From Allobranchiibius sp038199265 (GTDB lineage: Bacteria > Actinomycetota > Actinomycetes > Actinomycetales > Dermatophilaceae): a stretch of DNA of 17,703 nucleotides. Location: assembly GCA_038199265.1 (NCBI GenBank), contig JBBPZD010000027.1, positions 1 to 17,703 on the forward strand. The letters run 5' to 3'. Positions 7,388 to 14,966 of the stretch are shown piece by piece. The notes beneath the pieces were generated by a model. It was not told the origin of the DNA. It saw only the letters and a list, made by a program, of their open reading frames with translations, and ran no database searches. Made by a program: the position numbers and the translations under genes. Position 1 is the stretch's first letter; the number at the start of each line of letters is the position of its first letter.

Positions 7388-8178
7388 CCACCGCAGACGT
7401 CGACACGCGCACCCCAACGAACGTGCGCGAAACACGCGGTTTCTGGCGCGTGCTGCTCGCGATCGTTCTGCCGATCCCATGGCTGGCCAAGGGGATCCAG
7501 TACATCGTGTTGGCACCCGCATCCGGCAACAGCGCTGACCAGATCAAGGACTGGACCCAGGACCGTGTGTACAGCTGGGTTCAGTGGCTGGACGTCCTGT
7601 TCGTCGTTCTCGTCGTGCCCTCCATCATCACGATGGCCCTTGTGTCTCGTCGAAGTGCACCCCGGCTGGCGACGGCAGCCGCGATCGTCATGGGCGGTGG
7701 CTTCCTGATGGTTCTGCCGCTCAACATCGGTGGCGACCCGCTCGTGTGGGTGGCCGCGCGCCAGGGCTACGACCCGACTATGACCGGAAAGTTCATCGAC
7801 GCACTCCGTGAAGACCCACGTGTTGGCCTCGGTGGCTTGGGTTTCATAACTGCGATCACTATCGGCTCCGTCCTCATCGGCCTCGCGCTCTGGAAGAGCA
7901 GGGCAGTGCCAGCCTGGGCAGCTGCCCTGGTCGGGCTCGGCGGCCTCACACACCCCTTCCTTTCCTTCGAGCACCACATCCATGGCACCGGACTCGTTGT
8001 GCTCGCGATCGGGTGTGCAGCCGTCAGCACCGCCCTCCTGAAAATGAGCAACGAAGAATACGACCTGCCGCCACTTGCTCATGGGCAAACCTGCACAGCC
8101 CGACCAAACAGATGGAAGCCATTCCCCTCCCGCACCTCGGTGCACCTCAGCGCCAACAGCGGCGATAGGACGCACTAA
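7384..8178 (+). CDS. Six-TM integral membrane protein of unknown function
   Basis: This 264-residue protein has about six membrane segments: LLAIVLPIPWLAKGIQYIVLA, WLDVLFVVLVVPSIITMALV, TAAAIVMGGGFLMVLPLNIG, GLGFITAITIGSVLIGLALW, WAAALVGLGGLTHPFLSF and GLVVLAIGCAAVSTALLKM. There is an N-terminal soluble tail of about 20 residues and a longer soluble loop after segment three. THPFLSFEHHIHGTG contains several histidines near the membrane edge, which might bind a metal or heme, but no known motif is complete. The last 30 residues are hydrophilic and rich in Thr, Ser, Pro and Arg, unlike the rest. It overlaps the preceding small membrane gene by 4 bp. I do not recognise the family. Context suggests the output operon of the adjacent two-component system. 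Confidence 0.82.
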   Translation: MTTADVDTRTPTNVRETRGFWRVLLAIVLPIPWLAKGIQYIVLAPASGNSADQIKDWTQDRVYSWVQWLDVLFVVLVVPSIITMALVSRRSAPRLATAAAIVMGGGFLMVLPLNIGGDPLVWVAARQGYDPTMTGKFIDALREDPRVGLGGLGFITAITIGSVLIGLALWKSRAVPAWAAALVGLGGLTHPFLSFEHHIHGTGLVVLAIGCAAVSTALLKMSNEEYDLPPLAHGQTCTARPNRWKPFPSRTSVHLSANSGDRTH

Positions 8179-8544
8179 CAAGCAGGTTGCCTTCGAGCCC
8201 AGAATACGGCTGTGTTCGGCGCTTGGTGGTTTCCTCCACGTCTGGGTGCACGGTCCTACGCGAAGACCACCATTGTGTCTCGACGTCAGCAATGACACCG
8301 ATCTAAGACCTACCAGAAGGTGGTCGGGCAGGATGGGCGCTGCGTCAGGGAAAACAGGTCCTCCTAGCGGCGCGTGCTCGCTAAACATGGGTAATTTTGT
8401 GCGCCGACGCCCGATGCTTCTACGTTCTTGAAACGCGGGACGCGATTCAAGGACAACGATTAGAATTCATCGGAAGCGGTCTGCCATGGTCAACAGGGCG
8501 GGCATGATTCTGACCGAATTCCCGCGTACGAAAGGGATAGGCCT
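8179..8544 (+). promoter_or_regulatory. Intergenic region upstream of the secreted hydrolase, with an inverted repeat
   Basis: No gene is convincing in these 366 bp. An inverted repeat CTTGAA-N13-TTCAAG lies at 8427-8451, about 95 bp before the GTG of the next gene, and its spacer contains CGCG twice. This would be a fair operator site. No good -35/-10 pair was found. A minus-strand frame starting at 8388 overlaps the membrane protein gene and looks non-coding. Confidence 0.35.
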
Positions 8545-9471
8545 GTGAGAGCAGACAAGCCATCGAACCGGGTTGTTGCCGTGGAACGGCCAGTGCGCCG
8601 GACGGTGATCATGGCCGGGCTCGTCGCCGCGGGTGCGCAGGCCCTACCGTCAGCGCAGGCCTCGGCGTCGGCAACACCTGGTAACCACCGGCGTGACCGG
8701 GCTTGTGTGCGGAACCGGATCCCGCGTGGGTACGGGCGAGTAGACCCCCGCACGGCCCATCGCGTGCCCTTGACGATGTCCTTGCGCGATGGCGTTCCCC
8801 TGTACCCGGGGGACCCTGCCTTTAGTTGGGAAGTGTTTGACGACACACGTACCCCGCAGCACGACGATGGCGGTTACCTACTCGAGCGTGTCACTAGTTT
8901 GGGTACGCACACAGCGAGCCACATTTCAGCGCCCGTGCACTTCATCATCGGTGGACGGCGACTGAATCAGCTCGACGAGAACTTCACGTTGATGCCTCTG
9001 GCAGTGATAGACGTGCGAGATCGGATACGCAAAACCGGCCCCGATTTCCTCCTCTCGATTGTTGACCTTCGTTCGTGGGAACAGCGACACGGTCAGATTC
9101 CCGCCCTCGGTTGTGTATTGCTGCTGACTGGGTACGCGCCGCTCTTTTATCAGGGCAGCGGCGCGAATTCCCCTTACGTCACCACCGCGGCCCCAGGTAT
9201 AGCTGGTAAGGCAGTGGACTGGCTGTTCGCACGGCGGTCGATCATCGCAACCGGCGCGGACACCCTCGGACCAGACGCCACAACGGACACTGAACTTCAG
9301 GCCACGACCCGCACCCTGTTCCACGGCGGCATCACCCTGGAAAACGTGGGGCCACAGCTGTCACAGATGCAGCCACACGGTGACTGGATCGCAGTCAACG
9401 GCAACCGACCAGCATTCAGCGGGTTCCAGATGGGATTCACCGGCTTCACCCTTCAACGGCGTCACTGCTAG
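8545..9471 (+). CDS. Exported cyclase/kynurenine-formamidase-fold metal hydrolase
   Basis: This 308-residue protein carries a Tat-like signal: Arg18-Arg19 in RPVRRTVIMAGLVAAG followed by an Ala/Ser-rich stretch, with cleavage probably near residues 40-43. The mature part matches the cyclase family (Pfam Cyclase: kynurenine formamidase, isatin hydrolase, polyketide-cyclase-like). It has LTMSLRDGVPLYPGDP near residue 76 and the metal region SLGTHTASHISAPVHF at 118-133. The three histidines are present (His122, His126, His132), but the position usually held by Asp in H-x-D-x-P-x-H is Ser128. GGITLENV near the C-terminus is also typical. GTG 8545 has AAAGGGA 7 bp upstream. No kyn genes are nearby. 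The substrate is unknown: an amide, lactone or cyclic imide is possible, and the changed metal ligand makes activity itself uncertain. Confidence 0.82.
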   Translation: MRADKPSNRVVAVERPVRRTVIMAGLVAAGAQALPSAQASASATPGNHRRDRACVRNRIPRGYGRVDPRTAHRVPLTMSLRDGVPLYPGDPAFSWEVFDDTRTPQHDDGGYLLERVTSLGTHTASHISAPVHFIIGGRRLNQLDENFTLMPLAVIDVRDRIRKTGPDFLLSIVDLRSWEQRHGQIPALGCVLLLTGYAPLFYQGSGANSPYVTTAAPGIAGKAVDWLFARRSIIATGADTLGPDATTDTELQATTRTLFHGGITLENVGPQLSQMQPHGDWIAVNGNRPAFSGFQMGFTGFTLQRRHC

Positions 9472-9603
9472 CTGGAGGACGGCAGGACGCGTCGAGCAAT
9501 GCGGCCCTGCCCGATCAGAACCGCTGTCGGGGAGGTGGATTCCGAATAACTGGAGTTGATCATGGGGAGGTTTCTAGAGACCAGCTACTTCTTGGTGCGG
9601 CCC

Positions 9604-10344
9604 CTAGCCCGGTTGGAGGAAGAGTGTTGCGAGTCCTCGGCGGAGCGCTGTGGCGTCGGTGTCGATTGCAACTAGGTCGGCTTCCGCCGCCACGGCGAGT
9701 AGTTCGGGCGTGCCCGCCATAAATCCGACGATCTTGCCTGTCTGCCGTGCAAGGTGGATGACTTCACGTAGCGCTGAGATTGTTTGTGGTGAGGATGGGC
9801 TGGGAAAACCAGCCGATATGGACAGGTCGTACGGTCCTACGAACACTCCATCCACGCCCGTCACTGCGAGGATGTCCGCGGCGTGCTGCAGGCCCACCGC
9901 CGTCTCCACCATCGGCAGTACTAATTGGGGGAAGGCCTCGCCGGCCAGGCCAAGGCTCTGGCGACAACCCCCGGTACTGCGCGAACCGCCCGGAGGAGTC
10001 AGGCACCCTGAGACGAGAGCTGTGGCCTCTTCTGCCGAATTCACCATGGGGACGATGACGCCGCTGACGCCCGCATCCAGAACACGTCCAAGAAGGGCGG
10101 GGTCGTGGGAGGGCATACGGGTCAGCACGGGAAGATCTGCGTGCTCAGCTACCCGCAACAGTGAGGGGACGTCATTAAGATCAAGGTCACCGTGCTGCAG
10201 GTCGATGCCGATCCAGTCGGCCCCGCTGGAGGCGGCGATTTCCAGGCCGTAGGCACCGAGAAAGGTCGTCCACAACCCTGCTCGCAGTCCTGGTCCCTCG
10301 CCTGCAGCCGCCGACAGCAGGGTCGCTCGCATGTCGTGGGTCAT
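9604..10344 (-). CDS. HpcH/HpaI-family class II aldolase
   Basis: This 246-residue TIM-barrel enzyme would cleave a 2-keto-3-deoxy sugar acid or similar hydroxy-keto acid to pyruvate and an aldehyde, using a divalent metal. The family residues are present: His51 in IDLQHGD, Arg76 in VLTRMPSHDP, metal ligand Glu147 in PMVETAVG and metal ligand Asp173 in FVGPYDLS. The PPGGSRSTGG segment (118-126) matches the family's PPxGxRG loop, although the Gly after Arg is replaced by Ser. GarL (2-dehydro-3-deoxyglucarate aldolase) and HpaI are the best-known members. ATG 10344 was chosen because AGGAG stands 7 bp upstream; an open frame continues to 10413 without such support. The gene faces the hydrolase gene tail to tail and is divergent from the transporter remnant and the dehydrogenase. 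Confidence 0.87.
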   Translation of the reverse strand: MTHDMRATLLSAAAGEGPGLRAGLWTTFLGAYGLEIAASSGADWIGIDLQHGDLDLNDVPSLLRVAEHADLPVLTRMPSHDPALLGRVLDAGVSGVIVPMVNSAEEATALVSGCLTPPGGSRSTGGCRQSLGLAGEAFPQLVLPMVETAVGLQHAADILAVTGVDGVFVGPYDLSISAGFPSPSSPQTISALREVIHLARQTGKIVGFMAGTPELLAVAAEADLVAIDTDATALRRGLATLFLQPG

Positions 10345-10499
10345 TGTTCTTCTCCTGATGGTCGCGTGCCGTGTGGTGACGCATTCCTGTTCGGCCTGCT
10401 TGTCAGGCGGCACCCACTCACGGGTCTGGCTGACTCAAGGTCTGGAAGGAACGAGGATCGACATCATTCGGGCGCCGTTCTTCCGGTATCGACCATGAA

Positions 10500-10839
10500 A
10501 TTACCGCGTCTGGCATTGTCGTACTGGCCCTCAAAGTGCTGACCTCCTCCGCAGCAATGTTCGTTCTGGGCGGACTCGTCGCGGGCGCCGGGGCCGGCAT
10601 GCTGCTGAAGGGATCGCTGGCCACCGCTGCCCACCTGGCGCCGCCCTTCTCCAGCGGCGAAGCCCTGGCGGGTATCTTCCTGTTCGCATACCTCGGTCTC
10701 GCGCTTCCTGTCATGGGCTGGGTGTGGCGAATGCGGAGGGATTAGCTCTGAAAGTCTCACTGTAGGGTTCTCCGCATTTGTGATGATCGTGTTGGCAGTC
10801 TCCGCCGTCCTGCTGAGGCGGTACCCGACGGTCGCTTGA
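10500..10839 (+). pseudogene. MFS transporter, C-terminal remnant with frameshift
   Basis: From about 10500 a frame reads through two membrane segments typical of the last third of a major-facilitator permease: SSAAMFVLGGLVAGAGAGML, then a polar GSLATAAHLAPPFSSGEALA loop, then IFLFAYLGLALPVMG. It reaches TAG at 10743-10745. The similarity continues in another frame after a shift near 10730-10755 (SLTVGFSAFVMIVLAVSAVL) to a TGA at 10837-10839. Joined, these are segments 10 to 12. The rest of the permease is missing upstream, where the aldolase promoter now lies. A GTG at 10536 could in principle start a 69-residue peptide, but no ribosome binding site supports it. The broken carrier suggests a once complete uptake and catabolism locus. 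Confidence 0.65.
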
Positions 10840-11236
10840 GGCCGCCACTGGAGGGCACATAGGCAGACCTGCCGCAGACCCGAGTTGCATTGCTGCGCTG
10901 GCGACACCGCGGCCGGCACCCTGAACTCGAGACTCAGCTGACCCTCACGTCTATGCACTGATTGCGCATCCTAGGTGCGCATTTTGTTTCTAGACATGCA
11001 TGGTTGGGAGGGGTCACGATATCTAGGGACACCGCTCTGGCAGTGCCAACGTACGAAGAGGTGTTGCTGTGCTCGCTCTACTCGATGCCATGGCCCTGGG
11101 TGCTCAAACGTTCGAACGCCTAAGCGGTGATAGGCAGCACTCTGATTAACGCTGGGTCCACAATCACGGCGCGACAAGAATTTGTCGGGACTGGTCGCAT
11201 GGGTAATCACGGTACTCACCGGGAAAGGAACATTTC
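10840..11236. other. Intergenic region before the beta-hydroxyacid dehydrogenase
   Basis: No gene is seen in these 397 bp. The region holds a terminator-like hairpin at 10963-10989, a perfect 10-bp palindrome CGTTCGAACG at 11109-11118, and a 5-bp inverted repeat GCCTA/TAGGC at 11118-11135, both about 100-130 bp upstream of the dehydrogenase start. The last two may be operator elements. A minus-strand open frame at 10971-11219 has no ribosome binding site and its composition does not look coding. Confidence 0.35.
10963..10989 (+). terminator. Possible intrinsic terminator after the MFS remnant
   Basis: TGCGCA (10963-10968) pairs with TGCGCA (10976-10981) around a 7-nt loop and is followed at once by TTTTGTTT. 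The stem is short at 6 bp. It may be what remains of the terminator of the broken transporter gene. Confidence 0.35.
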
Positions 11237-12157
11237 ATGGTGCAGCGCGTGGGTTTCATCGGGTTGGGGAATATTGGCCAGCATCTGGCGGCAAGTGTGG
11301 TTCGGGCCGGTATCGAGGTGGTCATCCATGATCTTGATAGGGGTAGAGCCTCAGATCTGGAGGAGCGGGGCGCGGGGTGGGCTGACTCGCCGCGGGAGGT
11401 TGCCGAGGCTGCACAGACCGTAGTCACTTGCCTTCCATCACCCCACGCGGTGCGGGCCGTGATGACTGGTGAACACGGCGTAATAGCGGGGATGTCGCCG
11501 GGGTCGACCTGGGTAGAGATGAGCACCAACGACCGTGATGAGGTGCGCGCCCTCGCTGGACTTGTAGGCCGCCAGGGAGGTGACTGTCTCGAGGCACCGG
11601 TGACCGGGGGAGTACACAAGGCCGCCAAGGGTGAGATGACGGTACTCGTGGGTGGCCCACATGAGGCGTACCTGAAGCACCTGGATCTGTTCAACGCGGT
11701 CGGGAACAAGGTCATCTACGTGGGTGGTCTCGGTGACGCGACCGTGATGAAAGTGATCACCAATATGCTCGCCTTCATCCATTTGGCCTCGGCGGGGGAG
11801 GCTTTGATGCTCGCCAAGCGCGGCGGCATCGATTTAGGGACTGCGTTCGAAGCAATCCAGGCAAGCTCGGGCAATAGTTTTGTCCACGAGACCGAAAGTC
11901 AAGTCATCCTGAACGGTTCCTACAACATACAATTTACGCTGGATCTGGCGTGCAAAGATCTGGCATTTGCCAGAGATCTAGGTCGAGATTTCGGGGTTCC
12001 GTTGGTGGTGGGTGGCCTGGTCGAGCAGGTGTTCGAGCGCGCCCGCCTTCAATACGGCGGTTCGGCCTGGTCACCGATGGTCGTGAAGCTGCTGGAAGAC
12101 GCCGTGGGCGTAGACCTTCGGGCGCCGGGTTTTCCTGAGAAGTTGTCAGAGGCTTGA
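11237..12157 (+). CDS. Beta-hydroxyacid dehydrogenase, 3-hydroxyisobutyrate / tartronate-semialdehyde reductase type
   Basis: This 306-residue soluble NAD(P)-dependent dehydrogenase belongs to the 6-phosphogluconate/3-hydroxyisobutyrate family. The Rossmann motif GLGNIG is at residues 9-14. Asp32 in IHDLDRG suggests that NAD is possible as cofactor. The substrate motif EAPVTGGVHKAAKGEMTVLVGG begins at 119, with Thr123 where most members have Ser. Catalytic Lys172 lies in GDATVMKVITNM, with Asn176 at the usual place. The length is typical. ATG 11237 has AAAGGAA 6-7 bp upstream. Next to an HpaI-type aldolase, a tartronate-semialdehyde reductase (GarR-like) role is attractive, because GarL yields that product. 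The two genes are divergent, however, and 3-hydroxyisobutyrate or another hydroxyacid remains possible. Confidence 0.87.
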   Translation: MVQRVGFIGLGNIGQHLAASVVRAGIEVVIHDLDRGRASDLEERGAGWADSPREVAEAAQTVVTCLPSPHAVRAVMTGEHGVIAGMSPGSTWVEMSTNDRDEVRALAGLVGRQGGDCLEAPVTGGVHKAAKGEMTVLVGGPHEAYLKHLDLFNAVGNKVIYVGGLGDATVMKVITNMLAFIHLASAGEALMLAKRGGIDLGTAFEAIQASSGNSFVHETESQVILNGSYNIQFTLDLACKDLAFARDLGRDFGVPLVVGGLVEQVFERARLQYGGSAWSPMVVKLLEDAVGVDLRAPGFPEKLSEA

Positions 12158-12573
12158 GGTAACGCACGCTCGCCCGTTGCGGGGGTGGGCCGCGGAGACT
12201 CCCTGGCTCTTAGATCAACGCCAGTAGACCTGGAACTGATCCAGTAGTTCCCCGTCGTTCAGGAGCTTTTCGCGGCTCGGCCGGTTGTCGTTTACCGCGA
12301 CTGCGGTGCGCCTTTGTCAGGGCACCATCTGAACCTGGCGTGCCGCGTCTCAAACTGCACGCGAGGCACACACGCGCCACGTTGCTCCCTTCTCGAGAGT
12401 CGGTCCCAGACGACGGTCGCGCCGCAGAGACGCTCTCGAAAGCCGTCTGGGGCGCGTAATTGTTAGGTGCTGGCGACGCCCCGCTGACGTCGTGCCGTTA
12501 GCAATCTGTTGGCAAGCCCGTAGTGCAGGCGAGGCGTGTTACCCACAAATCATCTGACCTGCGGCTATAAAAG
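12158..12573. other. Intergenic region between the dehydrogenase and tRNA-Met
   Basis: No coding region is supported in these 416 bp. An inverted repeat GGAACT-N8-AGTTCC lies at 12232-12251, with a direct repeat CCAGTAG nearby. A hairpin with 8-bp arms CCCAGACG/CGTCTGGG lies at 12405-12451 and has a nested GAGA-CGC-TCTC stem in its loop. The first might end the dehydrogenase transcript, but neither is followed by a T-run. A small structured RNA around 12400-12455 is possible but unproven. Confidence 0.3.
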
Positions 12574-12647
12574 TAGGGCGGCTGGGGCTTGAACCCAGGA
12601 CCGACGGATTATGAGTCCGCTGCTCTAACCAGCTGAGCTACCGCCCC
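12574..12647 (-). tRNA. tRNA-Met (CAT), elongator type
   Basis: The reverse strand folds into a full cloverleaf of 74 nt. The acceptor GGGGCGG pairs with CCGCCCT (G1-U72 wobble) and the discriminator is A. The D-arm is TAGCTCAGCTGGTTAGAGC. The anticodon stem GCGGA/TCCGT closes the loop CTCATAA with anticodon CAT (read at 12611-12613). The T-arm is CTGGG-TTCAAGC-CCCAG. CCA is not encoded. The lack of the initiator's three G-C pairs and the G1-U72/A73 end favour elongator Met over initiator. The CAT-anticodon tRNA-Ile2 cannot be fully excluded by eye. Confidence 0.9.
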
Positions 12648-12801
12648 GACGCGCAGACCTTACCGGGCCGCACAGCGGATTGCATGGTGGGCACGCCCTG
12701 GCGACGCGCTGATCTCGAATCTGTGAACGCATACATCTGCGGTAGCTATCGTTCTGCGGTCCAACGTTCGATGATTCGACAACCCGGGAAGTTCTGCACC
12801 G

Positions 12802-14175
12802 ATGAGCGACGATCGCAACGAGCATTCACAGCCGGACCCACGGCTTGGAGGCCATCACCGATCGGGACGACCTGGGGCAACCGGCGGCAGTCCACGAAAG
12901 GGCAGACACGAGGTTGCACGCGACGCCGCTCAGCGTCGCGTCTATCGGCGGCGTCGGATCATGGTCGGGCTCGGTGCCCTCATGGTGATCGCGATCGTCG
13001 CGGTCGGCTTGATCGTGCAGCATCTGAATGGCAATATCCGCACAGTCGCGATCCCGAAGAGCTTGGTTGGTACCCAGACGCCTGACGGGCAGGGCCGAGT
13101 GCCCATCAACCTCCTCGTGCTGGGGTCCGATACCCGTGGGAGCGCGGCCGACTGCAAGATCGGGGGAGGCTGCAAGCTCGCCGACAGCACCGCGAAGGGC
13201 AAAGGGGCGACGTCGCTGGCGGCGAACGCGGATGTGGAAATGCTCGTACACATCTCCGCGGACCGGTCCAACGCCTCCATCACAAGCATCCCGCGCGACA
13301 CGGTCGTCGACATTCCGCAGTGCACGGATCCGGTGACCGGTGAGCCGGTACCCAGCCACCGATCCCGGATCAACAGCACATTGCAGTACGGCCCAGCGTG
13401 CACCCTGCAGACTGTCCACCAACTCACCGGGGTTCCGCTGGACCATTTTGCAGTCATCGACTTCGCCGGCGTCGTCACGATGTCCGATGCCATCGGAGGA
13501 GTACGGGTCTGCGTCAGCGACGACGTCTACGACACCTACTCCCACCTGAAGTTGAGTAAGGGCACCCACACGTTGCAAGGCGAGTCGGCGCTGCAGTTCA
13601 TGCGCACCCGCCACGGTTTCGGGGATGGCAGCGACATCGGGCGCACCGTCGCCCAGCACCTGTTCCTCTCCTCCATGCTCCGTCAGCTCGAAAGTGCATC
13701 TACGCTCGCAAACCCAGTGCGCCTCTACAGCCTTGCGAATGCAGCGACCAAGGCCGTCACCGTCGACACCGGACTGGGCGATATCGGCAAGCTGACCGGT
13801 GTTGCCAGCGAGCTCAACAAGGTGTCCAGTAAGCGGATCACTTTCTCGACCGCGCCAACCGTTGCGAACCCGGAGAACAACAACGAAGTAGTCCTGGCCT
13901 CGAACGCGCAGGCGCTGTTCACGAAGATCAAGGACGACATCTCGTTGAGCGCCGGCGCGAAGAAATCTGCCCCGTCCAGTTCGGCGTCCGCCAGACCGTC
14001 AACGACGCCAGCGCAAGCGGGTAGCGGTAGCGCCACTGACTACGGAACGACGGTAGACAAAGCGGTTGGTTGTGCGTCGGTGGCCAAGGTCCGAACGGTG
14101 GTGGTGAACGGGGTTTCGATGACCCCCACACAGGCCTACGCGGCATCGCCGAAGGTGCCGGATTCTGCTCCCTGA
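12802..14175 (+). CDS. LytR-CpsA-Psr (LCP) family cell-wall glycopolymer ligase
   Basis: This 457-residue type II membrane protein would attach lipid-linked glycopolymers (teichoic acid or arabinogalactan-like) to peptidoglycan. A basic cytoplasmic tail of about 52 residues leads into one membrane segment (MVGLGALMVIAIVAVGLIV, 54-72). The LCP domain follows: INLLVLGSDTRG (102-113), SIPRDTVVDIP (162-172) with Arg165 and Asp166, Arg189-Ile-Asn, HFAVIDFAGVVTMSDAIGGV (215-234), and MRTRHGFGDGSDIGRTVAQ (267-285), which carries the conserved arginines. The C-terminus has a Ser/Ala/Pro-rich linker near 390-415, then a short conserved-looking tail with a cysteine. Cys118/Cys124 and Cys174/Cys200 might form disulfides outside the cell. 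ATG 12802 lacks a strong ribosome binding site. It starts 154 bp from the divergent tRNA and is probably a single-gene unit. Confidence 0.93.
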   Translation: MSDDRNEHSQPDPRLGGHHRSGRPGATGGSPRKGRHEVARDAAQRRVYRRRRIMVGLGALMVIAIVAVGLIVQHLNGNIRTVAIPKSLVGTQTPDGQGRVPINLLVLGSDTRGSAADCKIGGGCKLADSTAKGKGATSLAANADVEMLVHISADRSNASITSIPRDTVVDIPQCTDPVTGEPVPSHRSRINSTLQYGPACTLQTVHQLTGVPLDHFAVIDFAGVVTMSDAIGGVRVCVSDDVYDTYSHLKLSKGTHTLQGESALQFMRTRHGFGDGSDIGRTVAQHLFLSSMLRQLESASTLANPVRLYSLANAATKAVTVDTGLGDIGKLTGVASELNKVSSKRITFSTAPTVANPENNNEVVLASNAQALFTKIKDDISLSAGAKKSAPSSSASARPSTTPAQAGSGSATDYGTTVDKAVGCASVAKVRTVVVNGVSMTPTQAYAASPKVPDSAP

Positions 14176-14353
14176 GGTCCGGTTCACCCGGATATCTGCA
14201 TCTCCCTGCCACGAATCCACTCAGGGTGGTGCTGATGTGACAGATGGGGCACAATAAGCGCCAACTGAATCAGTACGTACTGCGCTGTCTGTGTCTGCGT
14301 GTTTCACCAGTAGGTCGTTGGGGAAGACGTCCCTCATGGTGAAGGAGGCTCGG

Positions 14354-14869
14354 ATGTCCGCAGAAGGTAGTCGTGTCGTCACGCGCGGGGTTGTGTTCAT
14401 TCACTCAACCCCGACAGCGCTGTGCCCGCATATCGCGTGGGCGCTGGAAAGCGTTCTGGGTCGAAGCGTGGCGCTGGAATGGACGGGTCAGCCGGTCACT
14501 GCACGCATGGTGCGCACTGAGTTGTCCTGGATGGGTGATCCAGGCACCGGGGCGAGACTGGCCAGCACGCTGCGCGGCTGGGAGCACGTGCGGTATGAGG
14601 TCACCGAAGAGCCGAGCGCGGGCTGCGACGGATCGCGTTGGGCGCACACTCCGAGCCTCGGAATCCACCACACGTGGACCTCTGCCTCGGGTGACACCGT
14701 CATTCAAGAAGATCGGCTGCGCTCAGCCCTCGCCGAATGCGGCGGCAACCCGGACCTGTTCCGCGTTGAGATGGCCGAACTGCTCGGAACAGCGTGGGAC
14801 AAGGAACTAGAACCCTTCCGCTATGCCGGCGACGGCGCCACCGTGCGCTGGTTGCACCGCGTCTCTTAG
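14354..14869 (+). CDS. DUF3145 family protein
   Basis: This 171-residue soluble protein matches the actinobacteria-specific DUF3145 family, whose role is not known. Recognisable parts are the N-terminal TRGVVFIHSTPTALCPHIAW, the ALEWTGQPV segment, GWEHVRYEVTEEPS in the middle, and the C-terminal PDLFRVEMAELLGTAWDKEL with WLHRVS at the end. ATG 14354 is clearly the start: GAAGGAGG stands 5 bp upstream. An open frame from 14291 has no such site. In many actinobacteria this gene sits next to the accD and fabF genes of fatty acid synthesis, as here, where it converges on accD across a shared terminator. That conserved position suggests a link to lipid synthesis but does not prove one. Confidence 0.88.
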   Translation: MSAEGSRVVTRGVVFIHSTPTALCPHIAWALESVLGRSVALEWTGQPVTARMVRTELSWMGDPGTGARLASTLRGWEHVRYEVTEEPSAGCDGSRWAHTPSLGIHHTWTSASGDTVIQEDRLRSALAECGGNPDLFRVEMAELLGTAWDKELEPFRYAGDGATVRWLHRVS

Positions 14870-14896
14870 CGAATAACCCTCATCGAAAGGTACGAA

Positions 14897-14938
14897 AATC
14901 GTCGAAGGGTAGGGAAATATCCCCACCCTTCGACGATT
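14897..14938. terminator. Bidirectional terminator between DUF3145 and accD
   Basis: Perfect 14-bp arms at 14897-14910 and 14925-14938 (AATCGTCGAAGGGT and its complement) enclose 14 nt that pair further as GGG/CCC around AAATAT. The hairpin lies 28 bp after the DUF3145 stop and 29 bp after the accD stop, so it serves both converging genes. It is flanked by A-rich sequence on the left (read as T-rich on the minus strand) and ATTCATTT on the right. Confidence 0.85.
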
Positions 14939-14966
14939 CATTTACCCCTCGATGAGAAGGGTTGCT

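Noticed and set aside
9481..9511. GGCAGG/CCTGCC hairpin as a terminator between the converging hydrolase and aldolase genes
   Set aside because: The stem is only 6 bp, the loop is long (19 nt) and no T-run follows.
10345..10413. N-terminal extension of the HpcH/HpaI aldolase
   Set aside because: AGGAG with ideal spacing precedes ATG 10344, and the extension does not resemble the family.
11109..11118. CGTTCGAACG as an SOS/LexA box
   Set aside because: The actinobacterial box needs a TCGAAC-N4-GTTCGA arrangement; here the halves are inverted and fused without a spacer.
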